This document shows, in pieces, positions 41,259 through 50,518 of a stretch of 64,000 nt of DNA. Below the pieces are notes generated by a model, which saw nothing but the letters and a program-made list of their open reading frames with translations, was not told the DNA's origin and made no database searches. Source of the stretch: Flavivirga spongiicola (lineage in GTDB: Bacteria; Bacteroidota; Bacteroidia; Flavobacteriales; Flavobacteriaceae); assembly GCF_030540825.1 (NCBI RefSeq), contig NZ_JAUOEO010000001.1:1027001-1091000 (forward strand), read 5' to 3'. Both the position numbers and the translations under genes were made by a program. The number at the start of each line of letters is the position of its first letter. The first letter of the stretch is position 1.

Positions 41259-42107
41259 TTGAATTTCTACATCATTATTCCAGCACACAATGAGCAAAGT
41301 TCTATAGGGCTCACTATAGATTCGTTGACCAAGCAAACACTATTACCAAAACGTATTATAGTTGTTAATGACAATTCTACTGATAAAACACAGGATATTG
41401 TTGAAGTTTATACTGAAAAATATTCTTGGGTTTCTTTAATAAATTCTAAATCATCTAATGAACATTTACCAGGGTCAAAAATCATCAATGCCTTTTACAA
41501 AGGTTATGAAACTTTGGATGATAATTACGATGTGATTTGTAAGTTTGATGCCGATCTTATTTTTCCCAATAATTATTTAGAACAGTTATCTAATCACTAT
41601 AAGGCAAATAAAAGACTAGGCATGGCTTCAGGCTTCTGTTATATAGAAAAGAATAATGATTGGATATTAGAAAACTTAACAAGAAAAGACCATATTCGTG
41701 GTGCATTAAAAACATATAGAAAAGACTGTTTTCTTCAAATTGGAAAGCTCAAACCATCTATGGGTTGGGATACTGTTGATGAGTTGTTAGCCAAATTTTA
41801 TGATTGGGATATTTTAACTGATGAATCTTTAAAAGTAAAGCATCTAAAACCTACAGGTATGAGTTACAATAAAGCTTCAAAATATTTACAGGGAGAAGCC
41901 ATGTACAAAATGCGCTATGGCTTTATTATTACCCTAATCTCTGCAATGAAATTAGCTTACAAAAAAGGAAGTTTTACGTTATTTAAAAACTATATGTCTG
42001 GCTATTTTAAAGCTAAAAAAAGCAACATTGCATATTTAGTATCTGAGCAAGAAGGCGTATTTATTCGTGATTTACGCTGGAAAGGGATGCTTGGTAAATT
42101 TAGATAA
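41259..42107 (+). CDS. family 2 glycosyltransferase
   Basis: A 282-residue GT-A glycosyltransferase: NFYIIIPAHNEQSSIGLTIDSL, VVNDNSTDKT (nucleotide binding), CKFDADLIFP (DxD, metal) and, further on, GWDTVDELLAKFYDWD, where acidic residues supply the catalytic base. No transmembrane helix is seen. TTG 41259 is the only start that keeps the first strand. It probably adds a sugar to a lipid or glycan made by the nearby ketosynthase/methyltransferase genes; this is inference from position. Confidence 0.88.
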   Translation: MNFYIIIPAHNEQSSIGLTIDSLTKQTLLPKRIIVVNDNSTDKTQDIVEVYTEKYSWVSLINSKSSNEHLPGSKIINAFYKGYETLDDNYDVICKFDADLIFPNNYLEQLSNHYKANKRLGMASGFCYIEKNNDWILENLTRKDHIRGALKTYRKDCFLQIGKLKPSMGWDTVDELLAKFYDWDILTDESLKVKHLKPTGMSYNKASKYLQGEAMYKMRYGFIITLISAMKLAYKKGSFTLFKNYMSGYFKAKKSNIAYLVSEQEGVFIRDLRWKGMLGKFR

Positions 42108-42125
42108 AGAAGTTCAATATATAAG

Positions 42126-42145
42126 ATTCCCTCCTTCGAGGGAAT
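42126..42145. terminator. bidirectional hairpin terminator
   Basis: ATTCCCTC (42126-42133), loop CTTC, GAGGGAAT (42138-42145): a perfect 8-bp stem between convergent genes. Confidence 0.6.
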
Positions 42146-42161
42146 GACAAAACATAACTAT

Positions 42162-42968
42162 TTAAAAACTCCATCCTTTATAACTACTAGAAGCTTCAAG
42201 TTGAGTTTCTAAAGCATCGTCTAATTGAGGAAAAAAATCTATTCCTGTTAAAGCTTCAATAGCATCTACAGAAACAACGAATTCATATAATGGTGCATCC
42301 GATTTTTTATGTGGCATTAAAAATGCAATCATTTTTGTTTTCCCCGAATTATTATCAATTAACACTTTATAAAATTGATTTGGCACATATACCTCATCAT
42401 CCCCAATAGTTTCCATATCGCCTTTTAAAACACCTCCTGTAATGACAAAAACACCATCATATTTACTTGCCCAATAGCGCACTTTCTGCTCAAGTTTGTT
42501 CCAAATACCAGAATTAAATTGATGTTCTTGTGGGCTAATATTGCTTGTTAAAAATGTTTCATCATGAGCTTTTTGGCTGTATCTCCTATCTCCTGCAGGA
42601 CACAAATGTCCTCGATCATATCCAGAATTTTTGTAGTTTCTCCAATGTGCTGCTCCAGTTTTTACTGCTTTATCTATTTCAAAATAAGGACGTTCAAAAT
42701 GGCTATTAGATAAATGTTCTTTTTTTAATTCGTAAGCAACCCATTCGGCTTGTTCATGCAGTTCACTATAAGATAGTGAATACCCTTCATGGTGAATTAT
42801 TTGATTTGTTGTACTTACAGGCAAGAAATATTCATTCGTATTATTCTTTACTTCTTTACCTGTTTCAACAATTTCAAGCGTTTCTTCTTGATTTAAAAAA
42901 AACTCATAGCCATAAATTCCAAAAACAATAAGAATTGCTATTAGGGAGTAAATGGTTTTTTTATTCAT
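42162..42968 (-). CDS. DNA/RNA non-specific endonuclease (NUC1 type), membrane-anchored
   Basis: A 268-residue protein with an N-terminal hydrophobic anchor or signal (residues 5-24) and a beta-beta-alpha metal nuclease domain. The catalytic motif DRGHLCPAG gives H121; NISPQEHQFNSGIWNKLE carries the metal Asn and the conserved WxxLE. It cleaves DNA and RNA outside the cytoplasm, probably for nucleotide or phosphate acquisition. The stop of the upstream PafA gene is 3 bp before its start, so both form an operon of nucleic-acid and phosphate-ester hydrolysis. Confidence 0.93.
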   Translation of the reverse strand: MNKKTIYSLIAILIVFGIYGYEFFLNQEETLEIVETGKEVKNNTNEYFLPVSTTNQIIHHEGYSLSYSELHEQAEWVAYELKKEHLSNSHFERPYFEIDKAVKTGAAHWRNYKNSGYDRGHLCPAGDRRYSQKAHDETFLTSNISPQEHQFNSGIWNKLEQKVRYWASKYDGVFVITGGVLKGDMETIGDDEVYVPNQFYKVLIDNNSGKTKMIAFLMPHKKSDAPLYEFVVSVDAIEALTGIDFFPQLDDALETQLEASSSYKGWSF

Positions 42969-42971
42969 GCG

Positions 42972-44633
42972 CTAATCTAAAACAAACTCTAATGGTAGTC
43001 CAGTGGCTCCATTTGGAAAGCTAATCCCTAAAAGTGCGGACATCGTTGGAGCAATGTCTGTTATTACTGTTTTTTGAACAGTTTGTCCCTTTTTTATACC
43101 TTTTCCAAAAAATAAAAGAGGCACATGGGTATCATAATTTAAACCACTACCATGTGTAGATCCGGTTTTCCCATAAGAAATGTAAGCAGGATCATCCACC
43201 AATAATACGTCTCCGGATCTTTTTTGATTAAATCCTTTTTGCAATAAAGCTTCAATTCCAGTAGTAAAATCAACAGAACTCATCGTCGTTGCTGTATAAG
43301 CTTTTGAAATGTTCTTATAAGTCATCTGTTCATTTACAATAGCATTCTGAACATCATTTAAGTCTAACCCTAATGCTTTAATTTTTTCTCTATTTAAGAA
43401 AATCTGGTTGTTACTAATATTTTCCAGAATATCTGTTGTTCCAAAACTATCTTTTAGAAATTTTTGAAATTTTTCTTTACGCTCAGAATTCTTTAAATAT
43501 CCTGCAGGAATTTTAACAGAACGTAAATATGCTGGCACATCTATTGCTCCGTGATCTGCAGTTAAAAAGACGGTATACGCTCCTTTTCCTACTTTGGCAT
43601 CAAGAGTATTAAATAATCTTTCTAGATCCTTATCTAAACGTAGATAAGTATCTTCAATTTCTTTTGAATTTACTCCAAAATTATGCCCTATATAATCTGT
43701 GCTAGAGAAACTAACCGTTAAAACATCTGTAATCGCATCTTTTCCTAATTGTTCTCCGTCCAATGCTGCTAAAGCAAAGTCTGCGGTTAAACTATTTCCA
43801 TAGGCAGTAGATTTTAAAATATCAAAGCCCCCATTTTTTTCTTTTAAAGCATTTAAATCATAAGGAAAAGTTGCCGTTTCTTTCCCCTTAAACCCGCCTT
43901 CAAATTCATTTAAATCGCTTCCACTCTCTATATACGAATCGATATCATACAATGTATTCCAAACTTTCAAATAAGATTCTGCTGTTTTTGAAGCATTAAA
44001 ATCCTTTACCCAATTTGGTAAACCCTTCAAATAAAACGAACTGGAAATCCAATGGCCTTCATTCTTCCCATGAAACCAATAGGCAGCATTCGCTGTATGC
44101 CCAGCGGGTAAAATAGCACCTCTATCTTTAATCGAAATACCAATAGTCTTTCCTCTCATTTGAGTAAATAACCTATTTTCATCAGCAAATGTTGAAGTTT
44201 TCATTCTATGAGAAGACATCTGCCCTGCAGCACTTTTAGTACCAACAGATTGAACAGAACCATCTTCTGCACAATACACCATCTTTTTAATTTCTTTATC
44301 ATACCAGTTGTTCGAAATAATACCATGATACTTAGGTGTTGTGCCTGTATAAACTGATGCGTGACCAGGTCCTGTATAGGTTGGTATATAATTAAAATGA
44401 TTGTTTTTGCAATTAAAACCTTCATCCATCATACGTTTAAAACCACCTTCACCAAACCTATTATAAAACCGGGTTAAGTAATCATATCGCATTTGGTCTA
44501 CAACAATGCCTACTACTAACTTTGGATTAGATTCAACAACATTGGTTACTTCTTTACCTACAACTTGATTTTGTGCCTTACAAGACAAGCAAAAAAAGAA
44601 AACCAAAAAGAGTGAAAATATATTTCTTATCAT
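42972..44633 (-). CDS. pafA: PafA-type alkaline phosphatase
   Basis: A 553-residue exported enzyme of the alkaline phosphatase superfamily, close to the flavobacterial phosphate-irrepressible PafA. A lipobox-like FCLSC (C18) or a Sec signal ending KAQ leads it. VVDQMRYDY gives the first metal Asp (D46), TYTGPGHASVYTG holds the likely nucleophile T87, FLTADHGAIDVP the second metal set, and STHGSGLNYDTHVPLLF the last His ligand. It releases phosphate from many monoesters in the periplasm. It is the first gene of an operon with the nuclease and is divergent from mlaE. Confidence 0.9.
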   Translation of the reverse strand: MIRNIFSLFLVFFFCLSCKAQNQVVGKEVTNVVESNPKLVVGIVVDQMRYDYLTRFYNRFGEGGFKRMMDEGFNCKNNHFNYIPTYTGPGHASVYTGTTPKYHGIISNNWYDKEIKKMVYCAEDGSVQSVGTKSAAGQMSSHRMKTSTFADENRLFTQMRGKTIGISIKDRGAILPAGHTANAAYWFHGKNEGHWISSSFYLKGLPNWVKDFNASKTAESYLKVWNTLYDIDSYIESGSDLNEFEGGFKGKETATFPYDLNALKEKNGGFDILKSTAYGNSLTADFALAALDGEQLGKDAITDVLTVSFSSTDYIGHNFGVNSKEIEDTYLRLDKDLERLFNTLDAKVGKGAYTVFLTADHGAIDVPAYLRSVKIPAGYLKNSERKEKFQKFLKDSFGTTDILENISNNQIFLNREKIKALGLDLNDVQNAIVNEQMTYKNISKAYTATTMSSVDFTTGIEALLQKGFNQKRSGDVLLVDDPAYISYGKTGSTHGSGLNYDTHVPLLFFGKGIKKGQTVQKTVITDIAPTMSALLGISFPNGATGLPLEFVLD

Positions 44634-44741
44634 AACAATTTTATTTTAAAGATTCAAAAATACAGATTTTAAAACATCAAAATTAAAAATTAAGGTTAAA
44701 TACCATTAACTTTTTTTACTTTAGCACTAACAAATTTTTAT

Positions 44742-45482
44742 ATGACATATCTTCATAACATTGGGGCTTATTTTTTAATGATCGTTGAGATGTTTCGCAA
44801 GCCTACAAAATGGTCTGTGATGAAGAAATTAATATTTAAAGATATTGACGATTTGGTTATAGGTTCACTTGGTATTGTGGCATTTATATCATTTTTTGTT
44901 GGTGGTGTTATAACGATTCAAACCGCCTTAAACATAAACAATCCTCTTATTCCTAAATATTTAGTTGGATTTGCTACCAAACAGTCCATTGTATTAGAGT
45001 TCGCTCCAACTTTTACCTCCATAATAATGGCAGGGAAAGTTGGTTCTTTTATAACATCCAGTATAGGCACCATGCGTGTTACCGAGCAAATAGATGCTTT
45101 AGAAGTCATGGGAATAAATTCTTTAAATTATTTGGTTTTGCCTAAAACAATTGCATTACTCTTATACCCTTTTGCTATTGCTATAGGAATGTTTTTAGGG
45201 ATTCTTGGAGGTATGGCCGCTTGTGTTTTTGGTGGTTATACATCGCTAGAAGATTATGTTTTAGGAATTCAAACCGACTTTCAATCTTTTCATATAATTT
45301 ATTCTTTTATAAAGACTTTCGTTTTTGCTTTTATTCTTGCCACCATTCCTTCTTTTCATGGTTATTATATGAAAGGCGGCGCTCTTGAGGTTGGAAAGGC
45401 GAGTACAACAGCTTTTGTTTGGACATCAGTTGTAATTATACTGTTAAATTATATATTAACCGATATGATGCTAGGCCAATGA
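44742..45482 (+). CDS. mlaE: MlaE-type ABC transporter permease
   Basis: A 246-residue permease of the MlaE/YrbE family, with five to six transmembrane helices and the signature EFAPTFTSIIMAGKVGSFITSSIGTMRVTEQIDALEVMGINSLNYLVLPK. It is the membrane part of a phospholipid transporter between inner and outer membrane. Its stop overlaps the ATP-binding subunit start by 4 bp. The MlaD-type MCE gene usually found downstream is absent here. Confidence 0.93.
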   Translation: MTYLHNIGAYFLMIVEMFRKPTKWSVMKKLIFKDIDDLVIGSLGIVAFISFFVGGVITIQTALNINNPLIPKYLVGFATKQSIVLEFAPTFTSIIMAGKVGSFITSSIGTMRVTEQIDALEVMGINSLNYLVLPKTIALLLYPFAIAIGMFLGILGGMAACVFGGYTSLEDYVLGIQTDFQSFHIIYSFIKTFVFAFILATIPSFHGYYMKGGALEVGKASTTAFVWTSVVIILLNYILTDMMLGQ

Positions 45483-46246
45483 TAGAAGTAAAAGATTTAC
45501 ATAAATCGTTTAGTGGTGTTGAAGTTTTAAAGGGCATTAGCACAAGCTTTGACAAAGGAAAAACGAATCTTATTATTGGGCAAAGTGGTTCTGGAAAAAC
45601 TGTTTTCCTTAAATGTTTGCTAGGGTTGTTTGATTATGAAGAAGGTTCTATCTCGTATGATGGAAAAATATTTTCACAATTAACAGAAGATGAAAAACGG
45701 AATCTACGTGCTAAAATTGGTATGGTATTCCAAGGAAGTGCTTTATTTGATTCTATGACCATTGCAGAGAATGTTATGTTTCCTTTGCAAATGTTCACGA
45801 ATCAAGATAAAAGTGAAATGGAAGACCGTGTCAACTTTGTTTTAAAGCGTGTGAATTTAGACGATGCCCATAATAAAATGCCTAGTGAAGCCTCTGGAGG
45901 GATGCAAAAACGTGTTGCTATTGCCAGAGCCATAGTAAATAATCCGAAATACTTATTTTGTGATGAACCTAATTCGGGACTTGATCCTAAAACGGCCATC
46001 GTTATAGACAATCTTATCCAAGAGATTACCGATGAATACCAAATTACAACTGTCATTAATTCACATGACATGAATTCCGTTATGGAGATTGGTGAGAAAA
46101 TTGTGTTTTTAAAAAATGGACTAAAAGCTTGGGAAGGCTCTAATCAAACCATTTTTAAAACTGACAATGAAGTGGTTACAGACTTTGTATATTCTTCAAA
46201 TTTATTTAAGAAAGTTCGTAAAATGTACTTAGAGGAAAATAAATAA
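45479..46246 (+). CDS. mlaF: MlaF-type ABC transporter ATP-binding protein
   Basis: A 255-residue ATPase with Walker A GQSGSGKT, ABC signature EASGGMQKRVAIARA, Walker B LFCDEPNSGLDP and switch His in NSHDM. The EASGGM form of the signature is typical of MlaF. ATG at 45479 overlaps the mlaE stop (ATGA), which supports a start far inside the longer open frame. It powers retrograde or anterograde phospholipid transport with MlaE. Confidence 0.94.
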   Translation: MIEVKDLHKSFSGVEVLKGISTSFDKGKTNLIIGQSGSGKTVFLKCLLGLFDYEEGSISYDGKIFSQLTEDEKRNLRAKIGMVFQGSALFDSMTIAENVMFPLQMFTNQDKSEMEDRVNFVLKRVNLDDAHNKMPSEASGGMQKRVAIARAIVNNPKYLFCDEPNSGLDPKTAIVIDNLIQEITDEYQITTVINSHDMNSVMEIGEKIVFLKNGLKAWEGSNQTIFKTDNEVVTDFVYSSNLFKKVRKMYLEENK

Positions 46247-46285
46247 TTGTTTTCTTCTTTATGTAATATTATCTCATTTCTACTA

Positions 46286-47170
46286 TTACAAATTAAGTTT
46301 GTAGCACATGACACTATTATGAAAAAAGGTAGGCACAAGTAACATCTGTGTTTCAGGAATATAATCAATATCCGCTGCGTAAATACCTTTCTCTCGTGTA
46401 TCAAGCAGTAGTGTTTTTTTCCAATTGGTTGCATCAATATAAAAAATTTGTCCCTTCCAATCAGACACGATAAAATCACCGTTTTCTAACTTTACAATAC
46501 CATCTCCGTGACCAATGGTCTCTGTAAGTATTTTAAAAGTATTTGAATTTAAATCATAGCTTCCAAAACATTGTTTTCCAGAATCCGCAAAGAATACATT
46601 TCCTTTTTGATGTAGTAATCCATTCAATCGCCCCTCTGTATCTATTTTAAGAATGCGAACGACTCCATTTTCTAAAACATAAATCGAATTTGTATTGGAT
46701 CCAGACGCATATACAATGCCCTCAGGGCTTACTGTAATATCGTTTAAATGAGGTTCACCATCAACAGCATAGGTGTTAATTATCTTTTGTGTTTTTATAT
46801 CTACTTCTACAATTCTATCAATATCGTTTACATATAATTTATCATTAAAAATTCCCATCCCTTTAGGGCCACTTAAACCTTCAAGCCATTTTAACTCCAA
46901 AATATTTCCTTTATTATCTATAGTTGATAAAAAACCATTATGATCTTTTTCCCATGGAGAATTATTAACGTTAGAGACAAAAATGATATCTAGTACTTTA
47001 TTATAGAGAACTGCCTCACTAGTAGTTAGAAGCGTATCCGTTTGCCAAACTAAATCTAGGCTTGGTGTGCTTTTTGAAGCACCTTTAATCTGATTTGTTT
47101 CTCGTTTTTCTTTACATGAAAACATCAACAAAAGAGTCATTAAAATGATGCCTAAAACATTATTTTTCAT
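46286..47170 (-). CDS. beta-propeller lipoprotein (SMP-30/NHL type)
   Basis: A 294-residue lipoprotein (lipobox LMFSC, C19) with repeats of a beta-propeller: GPKGMGIFNDKLYVNDIDRIVEVDI, HLNDITVSPEGIVYASGSNTNSIYVLENG, RLNGLLHQKGNVFFADSG and HGDGIVKLENGDFIVSDWKG. This is similar to SMP-30/gluconolactonase or ATP/GTP-binding propellers of Bacteroidota; I cannot assign a substrate. It is 28 bp downstream of the DUF389 gene, in the same orientation. Confidence 0.8.
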   Translation of the reverse strand: MKNNVLGIILMTLLLMFSCKEKRETNQIKGASKSTPSLDLVWQTDTLLTTSEAVLYNKVLDIIFVSNVNNSPWEKDHNGFLSTIDNKGNILELKWLEGLSGPKGMGIFNDKLYVNDIDRIVEVDIKTQKIINTYAVDGEPHLNDITVSPEGIVYASGSNTNSIYVLENGVVRILKIDTEGRLNGLLHQKGNVFFADSGKQCFGSYDLNSNTFKILTETIGHGDGIVKLENGDFIVSDWKGQIFYIDATNWKKTLLLDTREKGIYAADIDYIPETQMLLVPTFFHNSVMCYKLNL

Positions 47171-47198
47171 CGTATTGTTTTATTTTAAACTTGAAAAG

Positions 47199-48674
47199 TT
47201 AATCAACCTTTTTAACTACCAACGTATCTAATTTCAGTTTTTGTTTCAACCATTTACTTAACTCTTTTTGCTTTATTAAAACCAAACTATCCTTTAAGGA
47301 TTTTCTCCATTTTATATGAGCGACAGCAATGGTATCAATCTTAATAAAATCTTTAGATTCAAGCATTTTAGCATAACTAAAATACTGCAGGTCACTAAAC
47401 CTTACTTTAGCATCTCTCGATAAATTGGTAAATGAAACTGAATTCTTTTGAGACACATTACTTTCTATTTTCTTATTTAGTTCTGTGACTTCAACTTGCA
47501 AGCCTACGATTTGTTTTTGCAAACCGGAGATGATATTATCCTTTTGATCTAATTCTTTAATAGCCCTATCATAAGCATCAGAAATTTTATCAATACTTCT
47601 ATTTTTATTTCCATTTATTTCAAGATCAAACTCTTTAATCTTATCATAACGTTTCAATTCATTTCTAAGATCAGCTTCTGTAGCATTTGTAATTTCTCCA
47701 TTGAAATAGAGCGTTATTTTTTCGTCACTAGTGTTTAGTGTTCCATTTTGAAACCAAAGCTCATGATTAGACTTTATTTCATCTTTAACAAAATTATTAT
47801 AATCTATCTGATAACCACTATCTTTCAACACATCTAAAAATGTTAAAACAGCTGGAATCATAACTATTATTGCTAATAATGATGCTAACTGTGCTGTCCG
47901 TTTACGTTTTTTAGAATTCGCATATTTAAGCATTGGAAAGCGAAGAAGTTTTAATACTATGAATGTTGCTAAAGCAATAAACATCGTATTAATTGTGAAC
48001 AAGTACATCGCACCTCTAAAAAACGCCCAATTTCCTTCAGCTAATCCATAACCAGCTGTACACAATGGCGGCATTAAAGCTGTGGCAATAGCAACACCAA
48101 AAATAACCGAAGCAATGGTTCCTTTTTTAGTACGTGCAATAATTAATGCCAAGCCACCAAAAAAAGCAATTAGTACATCACGAATATCTGGTTTTGTTCT
48201 TCCAAGCAATTCGGACGTTTCTTCACTTAGTGGAAATAGCCAAAAAAATAAAAATGCCGTTAGCAAACTCAACACAATCATAGTAGCCAAGTTTATTAAT
48301 GATTTCTTAAGCGTATCTATATCATTAATTGCGATAGACATTCCAATACCTAGGATTGGTCCCATTAAAGGAGAAATTAACATGGCTCCAATAACCACAG
48401 CTGTAGAGTTTGCATTCAAACCAACCGAAGCTACAAATATAGAGCAGATTAAAATCCAAGCCGTCGCTCCTTTAAAAGCTATATCTCCTTTAATAGCATC
48501 TATAGTTGCATCTCTATCTGTATCATGGCGAAAATCAAGTAATTCGACCATAAAAGTTTTAATGCTTTGAAACAAGCCTTTAGCATCTTTTTTTACAGCT
48601 TCTTTTGATTGCTCAACGGCTTTGTCCTGATTGGTTTCCTCTTCCGAAAAATTGAATTTACTTTCTTCACTCAT
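47199..48674 (-). CDS. DUF389 (TIGR00341-type) membrane protein with coiled-coil tail
   Basis: A 491-residue protein. Residues about 65-275 carry six transmembrane helices with the DUF389 motif VGLNANSTAVVIGAMLISPLMGPILGIGMSI and FFGGLALIIARTKKGTIASVIFGVAIATALMPPLCTAGYGLAEG. The C-terminal half is hydrophilic with a coiled coil (DNIISGLQKQIVGLQVEVTELNKKIE). The function is unknown; family members are poorly characterised integral membrane proteins. It lies 9 bp downstream of the manC-type gene and is probably cotranscribed. Confidence 0.9.
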   Translation of the reverse strand: MSEESKFNFSEEETNQDKAVEQSKEAVKKDAKGLFQSIKTFMVELLDFRHDTDRDATIDAIKGDIAFKGATAWILICSIFVASVGLNANSTAVVIGAMLISPLMGPILGIGMSIAINDIDTLKKSLINLATMIVLSLLTAFLFFWLFPLSEETSELLGRTKPDIRDVLIAFFGGLALIIARTKKGTIASVIFGVAIATALMPPLCTAGYGLAEGNWAFFRGAMYLFTINTMFIALATFIVLKLLRFPMLKYANSKKRKRTAQLASLLAIIVMIPAVLTFLDVLKDSGYQIDYNNFVKDEIKSNHELWFQNGTLNTSDEKITLYFNGEITNATEADLRNELKRYDKIKEFDLEINGNKNRSIDKISDAYDRAIKELDQKDNIISGLQKQIVGLQVEVTELNKKIESNVSQKNSVSFTNLSRDAKVRFSDLQYFSYAKMLESKDFIKIDTIAVAHIKWRKSLKDSLVLIKQKELSKWLKQKLKLDTLVVKKVD

Positions 48675-48683
48675 AATTATATA

Positions 48684-49763
48684 TTACCCATAATGTTCTC
48701 CAAACTTATCCTTCACTCCTTGGAGTACTTTTTTAATATCCTGCTCTTTTTTCTTAGGAAAGATAAGCAAAACCTCATCTTTATCTACAATGATATAATC
48801 TTGTAAACCATCAACGACTACTATTTTATCGTCCTTAGTACGAATCATATTTCCAGAAGCGTCCTCTGCTAAGGTCCTGGCGTTCACTACTGCATTTTTG
48901 GTTTCATCCTTATCTAACTTATCGTATAAACTTCCCCAAGTACCAAGATCATTCCAATCAAATTCCGCAGCAATCACATATACATTACTGGATTTTTCCA
49001 TAATGGCATAGTCCACCGAAATATTTTCTGCCTTACCATAATTGTCTCGGATAAAATCATCTTCTAAATCGGTGTTATAAACATCAATTCCTTGTTCAAA
49101 AAGTTTAAAAAGTTCTGGTTGATTATTTAGAAACGCTTTTATCACAGAAGTCACACTCCACATAAAAATACCGGCATTCCATAAAAAATTGCCTTGTGCT
49201 ATATATTGTTTTGCCACCTCGTAAACAGGTTTTTCTTTAAACTGATTAACAGATTTTATTGTTTCTTCTGAAGACTTATCGAACTCAATATATCCGTATC
49301 CGGTATTTGGAAACGTAGGCTGAATACCTAGTGTCATTAATGCATCATTCTTAGAACAAAAATCGAAAGCCTGTTGTACATTATCTGAAAAGGCATTTTC
49401 ATCTTCAATCCAATGATCACTTGGTGCCACAATCATAACAGCCTCTGGGTTTTCTTTTTGAATTTTTAATGATGCATACAATATGCAAGGCGCTGTATTT
49501 CGCATAGCGGGTTCTAAAACTACCTGCCGCTTTGTAATACTTGGTAATTGTTCTAAAACTAAATCATTATAACGTTCATTGGTTAAAATAAAAATATTTT
49601 CCTCAGGTATTAATTTTGCTAAACGATGGAAGGTTTTCTGAATCAACGTGTCACCCGTTCCTAACATATCGTGAAATTGTTTAGGAAAATCTTGAGTGCT
49701 TACAGGCCAAAACCTAGAACCAACACCGCCTGCCATTAAAATGGCATAATAGTTTTTACTCAT
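48684..49763 (-). CDS. manC: mannose-1-phosphate guanylyltransferase
   Basis: A 359-residue nucleotidyltransferase making GDP-mannose from GTP and mannose 1-phosphate for surface glycans. The N-terminal ILMAGGVGSRFWPVSTQDFPKQF is the signature, followed by IVAPSDHWI and FKEKP(V), FLWNAGIFMW. It lacks the C-terminal isomerase domain of bifunctional ManC, as is usual in Bacteroidota. Its link to the glycosyl and fkbH-type genes 8 kb away is only by pathway. Confidence 0.93.
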   Translation of the reverse strand: MSKNYYAILMAGGVGSRFWPVSTQDFPKQFHDMLGTGDTLIQKTFHRLAKLIPEENIFILTNERYNDLVLEQLPSITKRQVVLEPAMRNTAPCILYASLKIQKENPEAVMIVAPSDHWIEDENAFSDNVQQAFDFCSKNDALMTLGIQPTFPNTGYGYIEFDKSSEETIKSVNQFKEKPVYEVAKQYIAQGNFLWNAGIFMWSVTSVIKAFLNNQPELFKLFEQGIDVYNTDLEDDFIRDNYGKAENISVDYAIMEKSSNVYVIAAEFDWNDLGTWGSLYDKLDKDETKNAVVNARTLAEDASGNMIRTKDDKIVVVDGLQDYIIVDKDEVLLIFPKKKEQDIKKVLQGVKDKFGEHYG

Positions 49764-49859
49764 TTATTTATTTTTATTTCCACTAAAAATAGGGATTTGT
49801 TTAATTATCGTTTAAATAAGAGCCTACAAACTCTTTTTTTATATTTAGTCTCGTTTCAT

Positions 49860-49900
49860 GAGATTCCTGCCTATACTTCGACTACGCTCAGCATAAACTA
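49860..49900. repeat. half copy of a dispersed repeat
   Basis: TACTTCGACTACGCTCAGCA at about 49874-49893, followed by TAAACTA, shares wording with the palindromic repeats at 20438 and 40785 but has no partner arm. It lies just downstream of the SprT-like gene. Confidence 0.45.
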
Positions 49901-50497
49901 GGGAATTACGATTTCAACTTCAGCATTAGGGTTGAAAAGATACAACTTTCCTGTTTTAACTTCAATACACTCAAAACGTTTTACGCGTTTACGTCCCATT
50001 TTAAACACTTTACCATTATACAACTTAAAGATACTACCTAAAGGAACTTCAAAAACATAGGTTTTATTATTTGGTTCATCAAACTGTTTTAATGCTAATG
50101 CTAAATGGACATCGGTATCACTACTCGCCTTCGGATTTCTAAAATGTTTTGCTAAAAGCGGCAACAAATGATCCGGAAAAATATTTGGATTTAAAAAGGG
50201 TAGCATTAAATGCTGAAAGCTCCGTTTCCATTCTATACCATGTGGTTTTATAAATCTACCATAGGTTTTATAGGCTTCAAAATGGGCAATTTCATGTATT
50301 AACGTGATTAAAAATCGATATGCATTTAAATTTGAATTAATGGTTATTTGATGTTTCCCATTTGGTAATCCCTTATAATCACCATGACGGGTTTTACGTT
50401 CACTTTTAATTTTCACCACTAAGTTATCGTGCTCTAAAAGCTTTAATACTTGAGGCATGGCGGTTTCTGGAATATAATTTTGAAGCATTCTTTGCAT
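49898..50497 (-). CDS. SprT-like zinc protein
   Basis: A 199-residue SprT-like protein with the metal motif LIHEIAHFEAYKTYG (HExxH), then HGIEWKRSFQHLM with another conserved His. The family includes minimal metalloproteases acting on DNA-bound proteins, but the bacterial role is not settled. ATG 50497 (MQRMLQNYIPETA) is used. The longer frame to 50560 would translate the left end of the 163-bp repeat element at 50519, so those residues are doubtful. Confidence 0.85.
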   Translation of the reverse strand: MQRMLQNYIPETAMPQVLKLLEHDNLVVKIKSERKTRHGDYKGLPNGKHQITINSNLNAYRFLITLIHEIAHFEAYKTYGRFIKPHGIEWKRSFQHLMLPFLNPNIFPDHLLPLLAKHFRNPKASSDTDVHLALALKQFDEPNNKTYVFEVPLGSIFKLYNGKVFKMGRKRVKRFECIEVKTGKLYLFNPNAEVEIVIP

Positions 50498-50518
50498 TAA
50501 AACAAAAATAAAGGTTTT

